A stretch of 64,000 nucleotides of DNA from Zoogloea sp. (GTDB lineage: Bacteria > Pseudomonadota > Gammaproteobacteria > Burkholderiales > Rhodocyclaceae). Below the pieces are notes generated by a model, which saw only the letters and a program-made list of their open reading frames with translations, was not told the DNA's origin and did not search any database. Of this stretch, positions 38,994 to 47,578 are shown piece after piece. The stretch covers positions 1 to 64,000 of the forward strand of contig JAKLLO010000002.1 in the NCBI GenBank assembly GCA_023150095.1. The letters run 5' to 3'. Made by a program: the position numbers and the translations under genes. Positions within the stretch are counted from its first letter, which is position 1, and every line of letters starts with the position of its first letter.

Positions 38994-40392
38994 CGTGGTC
39001 GGGCTCTTCTAGTCCAAGCTCCTGGATCTTGCGGGTGATGGTGTTGCGCCCGATGCCCAGGAGCTGCGCGGCCTCGATCCGGCGCCCGCCGGTGGCCGAC
39101 AGGGCGCGGCGGATGAGGATGCGCTCGAAGTCGCGGGAGAGCATGTCGAACACCTCGCCCGGATGTTGGGCGATGGCCCGGTCGGCCTCGGCCATCAGGG
39201 CGTCGCCCCAGTTGGCGGGCTGTTCGCGGGTGGGCTGATCCTTGAGTTCGGGCGGCAGGTCGGCCACCTCGACGGTCTGACCCGGGGCCATCACGGTGAG
39301 CCAGTGGCAGAGGTTTTCGAGCTGGCGCACGTTGCCAGGGAAATCCAGGCTCTGCAGGTATTTGAGGGTCGCGTCGGAGAGGCGCTTGGCCTCGACGCCG
39401 AGCTCCTGGGCCGACAGGGAGATGAAGTGCTTGGCCAGCGACGGGATGTCCTCACGGCGCTCGCGCAGCGGCGGCAGGCGCAGGCGGATCACGTTGAGGC
39501 GGTGGAACAGATCCTCGCGGAACAGGCCCTGGCGCACCCGGTCTTCCATGTTCTGGTGGGTGGCGGCGATGACGCGCACGTTGGCCTTGATCGGCTGGTG
39601 GCCGCCGACGCGGTAGAAGTTGCCGTCGGAGAGCACGCGCAGCAGACGGGTCTGCAGCTCGGCGGGCATGTCGCCGATTTCGTCGAGGAACAGCGTGCCG
39701 CCCTCGGCCTGCTCGAAGCGGCCGCGGCGCATGGTCTGGGCGCCGGTGAAGGCGCCGCGTTCGTGGCCGAAGAGCTCGGATTCGAGCAGGTCGCGGGGGA
39801 TCGCGGCGGTGTTGATGGCGATGAAGGGCGCGTCCTTGCGCGGGCTGTGGCGGTGCAGCGCACGGGCCACGAGCTCCTTGCCGGTGCCCGATTCGCCGTT
39901 GATCAGCACCGTGGCGTGGGACTGGGCAAGCCGGCCGATGGCGCGGAAGACCTCCTGCATCGCCGGCGCCTGGCCGAGGATCTCGGGCACGGACGACAGC
40001 TCCTCGACCGCGCCGGCCTGGTGGGCGCTCTCGTCGATGGCGCGGCGCACCAGCTCGACCGCCTGATCCACGTCGAAGGGCTTGGGCAGGTATTCGAACG
40101 CGCCGCCCTGAAAGGCCGCGACGGCACTTTCGAGATCCGAGTAGGCGGTCATGATGATGACCGGCATCTGAGGGAAGCGCGCCTTGACCTTGGACAGCAG
40201 CGCCAGCCCAGATTCGCCGGGCATGCGGATGTCCGACACCAGCACCTGGGGCGGCTGGGTGGCGCTGTCCAGCGCGGCCAGCACTTCGGCCGCCGTCCCG
40301 AAACTCTTGTACGGAATCTCCTCCCGGGCCAGGGCTTTTTCGAGCACCCAGCGGATCGAGCGGTCGTCATCAACAATCCAGACTGAATTCAT
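38989..40392 (-). CDS. ntrC: Nitrogen regulator NtrC (sigma54 activator)
   Basis: NtrC activates sigma54 promoters under nitrogen limitation once phosphorylated by NtrB. The ATG at 40392 (MNSVWIVDDDRSIRWVLEK) gives 467 residues. Receiver domain with phospho-acceptor Asp in VSDIRMPGESGLALL; AAA+ domain with Walker A NGESGTGKELVARAL, the sigma54-contact loop ERGAFTGAQ and Walker B GGTLFLDEIGDMP; C-terminal Fis-type helix-turn-helix (AAQLLGIGRNTITRKIQEL). It follows ntrB by about 105 bases. Confidence 0.98.
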   Translation of the reverse strand: MNSVWIVDDDRSIRWVLEKALAREEIPYKSFGTAAEVLAALDSATQPPQVLVSDIRMPGESGLALLSKVKARFPQMPVIIMTAYSDLESAVAAFQGGAFEYLPKPFDVDQAVELVRRAIDESAHQAGAVEELSSVPEILGQAPAMQEVFRAIGRLAQSHATVLINGESGTGKELVARALHRHSPRKDAPFIAINTAAIPRDLLESELFGHERGAFTGAQTMRRGRFEQAEGGTLFLDEIGDMPAELQTRLLRVLSDGNFYRVGGHQPIKANVRVIAATHQNMEDRVRQGLFREDLFHRLNVIRLRLPPLRERREDIPSLAKHFISLSAQELGVEAKRLSDATLKYLQSLDFPGNVRQLENLCHWLTVMAPGQTVEVADLPPELKDQPTREQPANWGDALMAEADRAIAQHPGEVFDMLSRDFERILIRRALSATGGRRIEAAQLLGIGRNTITRKIQELGLEEPDHA

Positions 40393-40497
40393 GTCACTCA
40401 CACGCACAAAAGTGAAACGGGCAAAAGGTTCGATCGCGGGCAGGGGCGGGACGGATCGGGCTCAATGCACCATGCTGGTGCGCCATGCAAGCCGCCA

Positions 40498-41571
40498 TCA
40501 GCCCTCCCCATCCCGGACGATCGGCAGGTAAACCGTGAAGCAGGTGCGGCCCGGACGCGAATCCACGTCGATGGCGCCCTGGTGCTGCTCGATGAAGCTC
40601 TGGGCGAGCGACAGGCCGAGGCCGCTGCCATTCTCACGACCGGATACGAGCGGATAGAAGATCTTGTCGCGGATCTTGTCGGGGATGCCCGGGCCGTTGT
40701 CGATGACCTGCAGCTGCAGCGCCAGCTTGAAGCGGCGCTTGGCCATCGTGACCTGGCGGGCAGCCCGGGTGCGCAGCACGATCTCGCCGACGCCGTGGAG
40801 CGCCTGGGCGGCGTTGCGCACGATGTTGAGGATCGCCTGGATGAGCTGCTCGCGGTCGCCGGTGATGTAGGGCAGGCTGGTGTCGTAGTCGCGACGCACC
40901 TCGACCGACGGGAACTCGGCCAGCGTGAGCCGGCGCACCCGCTCCAGCACGTCGTGCAGGTTGAGCTGGGTGGGCTGCATCATCCGGTGAGACGTGAGCA
41001 GGCGGTTCATCAGCTCCTGCAGGCGGTCGGCCTCGGCGATGATGACCTGGGTGTATTCGCGCAGCTGCGGGTCGTCGAGCTCGCGCTCCAGCAGCTGGGC
41101 CGAGCCGCGGATGCCACCCAGCGGGTTCTTGATCTCGTGGGCGAGGTTGCGGATCAGCTCGCGGTTGGCCTGCTGCTGGTGGGCGAGCTGCTCTTCCCGC
41201 GCCACCTTGAGGTGCGCGTCCATCGGGCGGAACTCAAGCAGCAGACGAGCCTCGGCACACTCGACGGGCGTGACGGTGCAGTCGAGGTGCAACGGCTCGA
41301 GCCCTGGCCGGGCGACCGTGAGGTTGTGGCCGGTATAGCTCCAGTTGTCCCGGAGCACGTTGTTGAGCGCGCTGCCAAGGCCGGCAGGTTCGCCGAGCAG
41401 GCGGTGCAGGGCGTAACCGATGATCTTGCGGCTACTCACCGCAAAGAGGTTTTCTGCGCCGGGATTGAGATACCGGACGACCAACTGGTCATCCACCAGC
41501 ACGACTGCGGATGAGAGCAGTTCGAGGCCGGCGAAGGCGGAAGGTGAGGAATCGGGCTGGTCGTTTTGCAT
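40498..41571 (-). CDS. ntrB: Nitrogen sensor kinase NtrB
   Basis: NtrB is the soluble kinase/phosphatase controlled by the PII protein that sets NtrC phosphorylation. The ATG at 41571 (MQNDQPDSSPSAFAGLELL) gives 357 residues. A PAS domain (VVRYLNPGAENLFAVSSRKI) precedes the phospho-acceptor His in RNLAHEIKNPLGGIRGSAQL, then the ATP domain with VIDNGPGIPDKI and GSGLGLSLAQSFIEQHQG. There is no membrane segment, as expected for NtrB. Confidence 0.97.
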   Translation of the reverse strand: MQNDQPDSSPSAFAGLELLSSAVVLVDDQLVVRYLNPGAENLFAVSSRKIIGYALHRLLGEPAGLGSALNNVLRDNWSYTGHNLTVARPGLEPLHLDCTVTPVECAEARLLLEFRPMDAHLKVAREEQLAHQQQANRELIRNLAHEIKNPLGGIRGSAQLLERELDDPQLREYTQVIIAEADRLQELMNRLLTSHRMMQPTQLNLHDVLERVRRLTLAEFPSVEVRRDYDTSLPYITGDREQLIQAILNIVRNAAQALHGVGEIVLRTRAARQVTMAKRRFKLALQLQVIDNGPGIPDKIRDKIFYPLVSGRENGSGLGLSLAQSFIEQHQGAIDVDSRPGRTCFTVYLPIVRDGEG

Positions 41572-41637
41572 AAGCTTACCTATGCAAGAAGCAGACCACA
41601 TCGAAGGCACCCGCCCGAAGTGCCTCCGACAAGCGCG

Positions 41638-42135
41638 TCAGCGCAGGTTGCTGATCTCGCGCCGGAGGGCCTCGATGTTGCGCTCGTGAAGCTGCACCTT
41701 GTCCTTGTAGGGCTGCACGCGGTCGAGCACTTTCTGATAGTTGCGCTCGTTGCCATAGCGGACAGATTCCTGCTCCTCGAGTTCCTTGCGGGCCGCCTCG
41801 AGGCTCTTCTGCTCGGTGGCGAGCTCCTCTTCGAGGATGCGCCGGCGGTCGGTATCGCGCGCTTTCTGGGTGCCCGAATCGACCCGGGGAAAACCGGCAC
41901 TTCCCGATGACGCACCATTTTGGGGCGCAGGCACCGCAGCGGGGCGCGACGCCGGTGCGCCGCCAGGAACCGACGACACGGCCTGATCCCGCGCAAGGGT
42001 GTTGCACCCTTTTCCGGACGGCTTGTTGTTGGTGTAGGTGACGTGACCGGCCTCGTCGACGCACTTGTAGATGTCCGCCACGGCCAGCGGCGAACACAGC
42101 AGGGAAACCAGCAACAGCGGAATTCGTGGGTTCAT
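41638..42135 (-). CDS. DUF4124 secreted protein with coiled coil
   Basis: 165 residues from the ATG at 42135 (MNPRIPLLLVSLLCSPLAVA), a signal peptide. The mature N-terminus DIYKCVDEAGHVTYTNNKPS is the DUF4124 domain, with Cys in YKC and GKGC that could form a disulfide. The C-terminal half is charged and predicted to be coiled coil (EEELATEQKSLEAARKELEE). DUF4124 proteins are common beside glnA-ntrBC in betaproteobacteria, but their function is unknown. Confidence 0.85.
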   Translation of the reverse strand: MNPRIPLLLVSLLCSPLAVADIYKCVDEAGHVTYTNNKPSGKGCNTLARDQAVSSVPGGAPASRPAAVPAPQNGASSGSAGFPRVDSGTQKARDTDRRRILEEELATEQKSLEAARKELEEQESVRYGNERNYQKVLDRVQPYKDKVQLHERNIEALRREISNLR

Positions 42136-42217
42136 GATCGGCATGCCTGGACGCGGGTCACGACAAGTGTAGTGGCGGAGCATGATGAACTCAAAGGGCG
42201 TCCTCCACAAATACAAA

Positions 42218-42239
42218 GGGACGGGCCAAAGCCCGTCCC
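42218..42239 (-). terminator. glnA terminator
   Basis: GGGACGGGC and GCCCGTCCC pair perfectly around CAAA. On the minus strand the stem is followed by TTTGTATTTG. It separates glnA from the DUF4124 gene. Confidence 0.8.
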
Positions 42240-42291
42240 CAGGTAACGCATCAGCCGGCCAGCACGCTGACCGACTGCAGATCCGGAAGGA

Positions 42292-43701
42292 TCAGATGGC
42301 GTAGTACATCTCGAACTCGACCGGGTGCACTTCGACGCGCAGACGGTTCACTTCTTCCTGCTTCAGAGCGATGAAGGAATCGATGAAGTCGTTGCTGAAG
42401 ACACCGCCGCGGGTCAGGAACTCGCGGTCCTTGTCCAGGGCTTCCAGAGCCTGTTCGAGGCTGGAGCAGACGGTCGGGATGAGCGCGTCTTCTTCCGGCG
42501 GCAGGTCGTACAGGTTCTTGTCGGCGGGGTCGCCCGGGTGGATCTTGTTCTGGATGCCGTCGAGGCCGGCCATCATCAGCGCGGCGAAGCACAGGTAGGG
42601 GTTCGCGCCCGGATCCGGGAAACGGGTCTCGATGCGGCGGGCCTTCTCGCTGTTCACGAACGGGATCCGGATGGAAGCGGAACGGTTCTTGGCGGAGTAG
42701 GCCAGCTTGACCGGAGCTTCGTAGTGCGGAACCAGACGCTTGTAGGAGTTGGTCAGCGGGTTGGTGATGGCGTTCAGCGCGCGGGCGTGCTTGATGATGC
42801 CGCCGATGTAGTACAGGGCGGTCTCGGACAGGCCGGCGTAGCCGTTGCCAGCGAACAGGTTCTTGCCGTCCTTCCAGATGGACTGGTGAACGTGCATGCC
42901 GGAACCGTTGTCGCCAACGATGGGCTTCGGCATGAAGGTCGCAGTCTTGCCGTACTGGTGAGCGACGTTCTGGACGATGTACTTGGTGATCTGGGTCTGG
43001 TCGGCACGACGCACCAGGGTGTCGAACTTGGTGCCGATTTCGTTCTGACCGGCAGTCGCCACTTCGTGGTGATGCACTTCAACCGGCACGCCGCAGGCTT
43101 CGAGCGCCAGACACATGGCGGCACGCATGTCGTTGAAGGAGTCGACCGGCGGGACGGGGAAGTAACCACCCTTCACGGCGGGACGGTAGCCGGTGTTGCC
43201 ACCTTCGAACTTCTGGTCGGACGACCAGGCGGCTTCTTCGGAGAAGATCTTGTGGTAGGCGCCGGACATGCCGACCTTCCACTCGACGGAGTCGAAGATG
43301 AAGAATTCGGGTTCCGGGCCGAAGTAGGCGGTGTCGCCGATGCCGGAGGACTTCAGGTAGGCCTCGGCGCGGTTGGCGATGGAGCGCGGATCGCGGTCGT
43401 AACCCTTGCCGTCGGCGGGGTCGATCACGTCACAGCTCAGGACCAGGGTGGTTTCGTCGAAGAACGGGTCGATGTAGGCGGTCTTGGGATCCGGCATCAG
43501 CAGCATGTCGGAGGCCTGGATACCCTTCCAGCCGGCAATCGAGGAACCGTCGAAGGCGTGGCCGCTTTCGAACTTGTCTTCGTCGAAGGCGCTGACCGGG
43601 ACGCCAACGTGCTGTTCCTTACCCTTGGTGTCGGTAAAACGGAAGTCGACAAACTTGACTTCGTTTTCCTGGACGATCTTCATGACGTCTTGCGGGGTCA
43701 T
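42292..43701 (-). CDS. glnA: Type I glutamine synthetase
   Basis: GlnA condenses ammonia with glutamate. The ATG at 43701 ([20 protein letters not shown]) has AGGAG eight bases upstream, so it is preferred over the GTG at 43710; 469 residues. Active-site segments are [12 protein letters not shown], the [10 protein letters not shown] glutamate region, [15 protein letters not shown] and [20 protein letters not shown]. The adenylylation site is the Tyr in [10 protein letters not shown], so activity should be tuned by GlnE. A -24/-12 promoter and two NtrC-like sites lie upstream. Confidence 0.99.
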   Translation of the reverse strand: MTPQDVMKIVQENEVKFVDFRFTDTKGKEQHVGVPVSAFDEDKFESGHAFDGSSIAGWKGIQASDMLLMPDPKTAYIDPFFDETTLVLSCDVIDPADGKGYDRDPRSIANRAEAYLKSSGIGDTAYFGPEPEFFIFDSVEWKVGMSGAYHKIFSEEAAWSSDQKFEGGNTGYRPAVKGGYFPVPPVDSFNDMRAAMCLALEACGVPVEVHHHEVATAGQNEIGTKFDTLVRRADQTQITKYIVQNVAHQYGKTATFMPKPIVGDNGSGMHVHQSIWKDGKNLFAGNGYAGLSETALYYIGGIIKHARALNAITNPLTNSYKRLVPHYEAPVKLAYSAKNRSASIRIPFVNSEKARRIETRFPDPGANPYLCFAALMMAGLDGIQNKIHPGDPADKNLYDLPPEEDALIPTVCSSLEQALEALDKDREFLTRGGVFSNDFIDSFIALKQEEVNRLRVEVHPVEFEMYYAI

Positions 43702-43785
43702 ATAACTCACTCCTAACGGGTTGAAGCTGCTTCGCAGTGGAAAAAGGTTTTCAGTGAAACGACAATTCAGTCAGCGAACCCAGCA

Positions 43786-43801
43786 AGCAGAAAACATGCC
43801 A
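43786..43801 (-). promoter_or_regulatory. Sigma54 promoter of glnA
   Basis: Minus strand TGGCATGTTTTCTGCT. The GG and GC doublets are separated by exactly 10 bases, the required -24/-12 spacing. Predicted transcription start is near 43775, about 74 bases before the ATG. Confidence 0.75.
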
Positions 43802-43863
43802 GCACGCAAACAAAAACAGTTCATTGTGCCACAAGGTTCTACGGCGGCGGCTCGCAAAATGCA

Positions 43864-43881
43864 TTGCACCAAAGCAGTGCC
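43864..43881. promoter_or_regulatory. NtrC-like binding site 1 upstream of glnA
   Basis: TTGCACCAAAGCAGTGCC. The left half is identical to the enteric glnA NtrC site and the right half is a partial dyad match. Centre is about 98 bases upstream of the predicted start. Confidence 0.6.
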
Positions 43882-43895
43882 ATGCACCAGTGAAC

Positions 43896-43912
43896 GCACC
43901 GCTATGGTGCAA
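43896..43912. promoter_or_regulatory. NtrC-like binding site 2 upstream of glnA
   Basis: GCACCGCTATGGTGCAA, a near-perfect GCAC-N5-TGGTGC dyad. It is about three helical turns from site 1, like the paired enhancer sites of enteric glnA. It overlaps the last codons of the CDF transporter gene. Confidence 0.65.
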
Positions 43913-45083
43913 ACCGCCCCAGCAGTTCGATGCGCCGCCAGTGGGGCGACGTAGCCACCCGCTGGGCGACATGCCGGCGCAGGGCATCGAGCCGCGTCCG
44001 GTCGGCACACCAGTCGAAGGGCAGGAACACCTCGGCCTCGACCCGGTTACCCAGGTAGTGCAGCACGGCGGGCGCCGCCTGGGGCACCTCGGCGCCGAGA
44101 ATCTCGGTCAGTTCGGCCACTAGCGCGGCCCGCCCGGGCAGGCCGCGCCCACCGGTGTCGGCCAGGTCTTTCTCGCTATCCACGTGCACCAGCACGTCGA
44201 GCACATCCGGAAATCCCGAACGCACCCGGGCGCGGGCCAGTTCGGCGATCCGGTGACCTTCCGAGACGCTGATCCGCGGATCGACCCGCACGTGGGCATC
44301 GACCAGCACCCGGTGAGCCATGCGACGGGTGCGCAGCTCGTGCACGTCCAGCACCCCCGCGGTGGCGCTGAGGGTGTCGTGAATCTTCGCCACGTCGGCG
44401 GGGTCGACGCCGGTGTCGATGAGTTCGCGCAGCGCCTCGTAGGCCAGCAGTGCGCCCATGCGAAGGATCATGAAGCCGACCAGCGCCGCCGCCAGGGGTT
44501 CGAGGAAGCGATAGCCGGCCAGACTGCCGCCGATGCCCACCGCCACCACCAGCGACGAGGCGGCATCGGCCCGGGCGTGCCAGGCGTTGGCCACCAGCAT
44601 TGGCGAGCGCAGGCGCTGGGCCACCGCCAGCATGTAGCGGAACAGGCCCTCCTTGCCGGCGAGGGTGATCAGCGCCATCCACAGGGCGGCCGGATGGAGT
44701 TCCGGCAACGCATCGAGGCTCTGCAGGCGGACCGCGGCGGTCAGCAGGAAGCCCGCACCGACGCCCGCCAGCACCAGCCCGAGCACCATCGACGCGGCGG
44801 TCTCGTAGCGGCCATGGCCGTAGGGGTGACGCTCGTCGGCGGGATTGGCGCCATGCCGGCTGGCGTACATCACCATGAAATCGCCGAGCAGGTCAGACAA
44901 GGTGTGCATGCCGTCAGCGACGAGACTCTGGGCATGGGAGAACAGGCCGACGCCAATCTGGCAGACGGTGAGCACGACGTTGATCGCCACGCTCACCCAG
45001 GTGGCACGCTGTGCCTCGCGGGAACGACTGGCGTCGTCGCGGGGCGCACCGGCGACGCCGGCGGAAAGGGGTTCGTGAGACAT
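43902..45083 (-). CDS. Cation diffusion facilitator transporter
   Basis: 393 residues. CDF-family proton-coupled exporter of divalent metals in the inner membrane. About six hydrophobic segments, with the metal-binding signatures SLVADGMHTLSDLLGD and HPYGHGRYETAAS, and a C-terminal cytoplasmic metal-binding domain with repeated ACT-like folds (HELRTRRMAHRVLVDAHVRV). The C-terminal part is longer than in typical CDFs (about 180 residues). The metal, zinc, iron, cobalt or manganese, cannot be told. Its 3' end contains an NtrC-like site of glnA. Confidence 0.9.
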   Translation of the reverse strand: MSHEPLSAGVAGAPRDDASRSREAQRATWVSVAINVVLTVCQIGVGLFSHAQSLVADGMHTLSDLLGDFMVMYASRHGANPADERHPYGHGRYETAASMVLGLVLAGVGAGFLLTAAVRLQSLDALPELHPAALWMALITLAGKEGLFRYMLAVAQRLRSPMLVANAWHARADAASSLVVAVGIGGSLAGYRFLEPLAAALVGFMILRMGALLAYEALRELIDTGVDPADVAKIHDTLSATAGVLDVHELRTRRMAHRVLVDAHVRVDPRISVSEGHRIAELARARVRSGFPDVLDVLVHVDSEKDLADTGGRGLPGRAALVAELTEILGAEVPQAAPAVLHYLGNRVEAEVFLPFDWCADRTRLDALRRHVAQRVATSPHWRRIELLGRFAP

Positions 45084-45145
45084 GACTTGCAGGCCGGGGG
45101 GCCGGCGGTATACTCGCAGTCCGCCATTCTAGCCGGACAGCCGCC

Positions 45146-45598
45146 ATGGGAAAATTAAGCGAAACCCTCTCCCTCGCCCAGGAACGCGCGCGGAGCATGA
45201 ATCTCGCGTACGCCGGCGCCCTCACTCCCCAGGAAGCCTGGGACGTGCTGCAGCTGGCTCCCGGCGCCAAGCTGGTGGATGTGCGCACCCGTGCCGAATG
45301 GGACTGGGTCGGCCGCGTGCCGGGCTCGGTCGAGATCGAATGGATGCTCTACCCGGGCAATGAACCGAATCCCCACTTCCTGGCCCAGCTCCAGCGCCAG
45401 GTCGATCGCGAGGCGCTGGTGATGTTCCTGTGCCGCAGTGGCGCCCGCTCCAACGCGGCGGCCAACCTGGCGGTCACGTCGGGCTTCACCAATGCCTACA
45501 ACATCCTCGAAGGCTTCGAGGGCGACAAGGATGCCAGCGGACACCGCAACAAGGTCGGTGGCTGGCGCCATGCCAACCTGCCCTGGACCCAGGGCTGA
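45146..45598 (+). CDS. Rhodanese-domain protein
   Basis: 150 residues, a single rhodanese domain. The sulfur-carrying Cys is in the loop LCRSGARSNAAANLA. The domain begins with LTPQEAWDVLQLAPGAKLVDVRTRAEWDWVG. It has no signal peptide. It would carry persulfide in sulfur transfer or detoxification; the acceptor is unknown. It is 16 bases upstream of nadA, which encodes an iron-sulfur enzyme, but a functional link is only possible. Confidence 0.88.
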   Translation: MGKLSETLSLAQERARSMNLAYAGALTPQEAWDVLQLAPGAKLVDVRTRAEWDWVGRVPGSVEIEWMLYPGNEPNPHFLAQLQRQVDREALVMFLCRSGARSNAAANLAVTSGFTNAYNILEGFEGDKDASGHRNKVGGWRHANLPWTQG

Positions 45599-45614
45599 TT
45601 CACAGGACACTCCG

Positions 45615-46715
45615 ATGCAAGCCGTCCCCATCAGTTTCGACCGCTTCAACAGCCTCGCCGACGCCGACGCCCACGAACGCATCCGCGCCGCCCGCACCCG
45701 CCTCGGCGACAAGGCCGTGCTGCTGTGCCACCACTACCAGCGCGCCGATGTGTACCAGTACGCCGACCTCACCGGTGATTCGCTGAAGCTGTCGCGCCTC
45801 GCCGCCGAGACCGACGCCGAGTTCATCGTGTTCTGCGGCGTGCATTTCATGGCCGAGGTGGCGGACATCATGTCCAAGCCCCACCAGCAGGCCATCCTGC
45901 CCGACCTCGCCGCCGGCTGTTCGATGGCCGACATGGCCAACCTCGCCAAGGTCGAGCGCTGCTGGCGCGAGTTGACCGAAGTGCTCGAAACGCCCGACGC
46001 GCTGATTACCCCGGTCACCTACATCAACTCCGCGGCCGATCTCAAAGCCTTCTGCGGCGAGCACGGCGGCATCGTGTGCACCTCCACCAACGCCCCGGTG
46101 ATCCTCGACTGGGCCTTCAAGCAGCGCGAGAAGGTGCTGTTCTTCCCCGATCAGCACCTGGGCCGCTGGACCGGCTTCAACAAGGGCATTCCCCTCGACG
46201 AGATGGTGGTGTGGGATCCGGACCAGGAATACGGCGGCCTCACCGTTGATCAGATCAAGAAGGCCAGGATCCTGCTGTGGAAGGGCCACTGCTCGGTGCA
46301 CCAGATGTTCCAGCCGGCGCACATCATCAAGTTCCGCAACCAGTACCCGGACGGCAAGGTCATCTCCCACCCGGAGAGCGCGCTGGAAGTGTGCCGGCAG
46401 TCGGATTTCGTCGGCTCCACCGAGTACATCATCAAGGTCGTCAAGGAATCCGCCCCCGGCACCCGCTGGCTGGTGGGCACCGAGCTCAACCTCGTCAATC
46501 GCCTCGCCGAAGAGGTGAAGCACGAGGGCAAGATCGTCCAGTTCATGGCGCCCACGGTGTGCATGTGCTCGACCATGCAGCGCATCGATCCGCAGCACCT
46601 GGCCTGGACCCTCGAGAACCTCGCCGACGGCAACGTGGTCAACCGGATCACCGTGCCCGAACACGAAGCCGCGCTGGCCAAGGTTGCCCTGGAGCGGATG
46701 CTCGCCGTCTCCTGA
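45615..46715 (+). CDS. nadA: Quinolinate synthase A
   Basis: NadA condenses iminoaspartate with dihydroxyacetone phosphate to quinolinate in NAD synthesis and holds an oxygen-sensitive 4Fe-4S cluster. The ATG at 45615 (MQAVPISFDRFNSLADADAH) gives 366 residues. Segments include LLCHHYQRADVYQYADLTGD, FIVFCGVHFMAEVADIM, the cluster-site Cys in AGCSMADMANLAKV and GGIVCTSTNAP, and MCSTMQRIDPQHL near the end. A terminator follows. Confidence 0.97.
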   Translation: MQAVPISFDRFNSLADADAHERIRAARTRLGDKAVLLCHHYQRADVYQYADLTGDSLKLSRLAAETDAEFIVFCGVHFMAEVADIMSKPHQQAILPDLAAGCSMADMANLAKVERCWRELTEVLETPDALITPVTYINSAADLKAFCGEHGGIVCTSTNAPVILDWAFKQREKVLFFPDQHLGRWTGFNKGIPLDEMVVWDPDQEYGGLTVDQIKKARILLWKGHCSVHQMFQPAHIIKFRNQYPDGKVISHPESALEVCRQSDFVGSTEYIIKVVKESAPGTRWLVGTELNLVNRLAEEVKHEGKIVQFMAPTVCMCSTMQRIDPQHLAWTLENLADGNVVNRITVPEHEAALAKVALERMLAVS

Positions 46716-46740
46716 CGCCTGCCCTGCTCCAGCCCTCAAG

Positions 46741-46763
46741 ACGGCGCCTGCGGGCGCCGTTTT
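46741..46763 (+). terminator. nadA terminator
   Basis: ACGGCGCC and GGCGCCGT pair around TGCG and are followed by TTTTC-type sequence (46760-46764). Confidence 0.75.
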
Positions 46764-46828
46764 CACGGGTGCACCGGGCGTGCCAAAGCGGCCCGTAACG
46801 CGCAGAATGACAAGAAAAGGGAGATTCG

Positions 46829-47578
46829 ATGAGCACCCTGCGCATCTGCACCTACAACATCCACAAGGGCTTTTCCCAGTTCAACCGGCGCCTCGCGATC
46901 CACGACCTGCGTGACCGCCTGCGCCTGCTCGGTGCCGACGTGGTCTTCCTGCAGGAAGTGCAGGGCATGCACCTGCGCCACGCCCAGCAGCATGCCAACT
47001 GGCCCGGTCAGCCCCAGCACGAATTCCTCGCCCGCGACATGTGGCAGCAGACGGCCTACGGCGGCAACGCGATCTACGACCACGGCCACCACGGCAACGC
47101 CATCCTGAGCCGCCACCCGATCCTCTCCCAGGCCAACCAGGATGTCTCCGACCACCGCTTCGAGAGCCGCGGCCTGCTCCACTGCGAGATCCAGGTGGCC
47201 GGCGTGGCGAGCCCGGTGCATTGCGTGTGCGTGCATCTGGGCCTCACCGCCGGCAGCCGGCGGCGCCAGATGGCGGCGCTGGTCAAGCGCCTCGACGCCC
47301 TCGCCCCGAACGGCGCGCCGGTCATCATCGCCGGCGATTTCAACGACTGGCGCAACCACGCCGACGACTGCCTCACCGACCAGCTGGGCGTCACCGAAGC
47401 CTTCGCGTCGATCCGCGGCCGGCCGGCCCGCAGTTTTCCGAGCACCCTGCCGGTGCTGCGTCTCGACCGCATCTACGTGCGCGGCTTTGCGGTGGACAAG
47501 GTTGAAGTGCATTACGGCCAGCCCTGGAGCCGCATCTCCGACCACGCGGCGCTGACCGCCCAGCTGCGGCCGCAATGA
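46829..47578 (+). CDS. Endonuclease/exonuclease/phosphatase-family protein
   Basis: 249 residues. The EEP fold is shown by RICTYNIHKGFSQFNRRL, LLGADVVFLQEVQGMHLRH, the catalytic APVIIAGDFNDWRNHADD and the terminal SRISDHAALTAQL. Members cut nucleic acids, phospholipids or phosphoesters. Its stop overlaps the start of clsB (ATGA), and this pairing with a cardiolipin synthase is common in betaproteobacteria, hinting at a phospholipid-related role. The substrate is not determined. Confidence 0.9.
   Translation: MSTLRICTYNIHKGFSQFNRRLAIHDLRDRLRLLGADVVFLQEVQGMHLRHAQQHANWPGQPQHEFLARDMWQQTAYGGNAIYDHGHHGNAILSRHPILSQANQDVSDHRFESRGLLHCEIQVAGVASPVHCVCVHLGLTAGSRRRQMAALVKRLDALAPNGAPVIIAGDFNDWRNHADDCLTDQLGVTEAFASIRGRPARSFPSTLPVLRLDRIYVRGFAVDKVEVHYGQPWSRISDHAALTAQLRPQ

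Noticed and set aside
43818..43833. Second sigma54-like element (TGGCACAATGAACTGT) before glnA
   Set aside because: The -12 GC is not at the required 10-base distance from GG; the element at 43786-43801 fits better.
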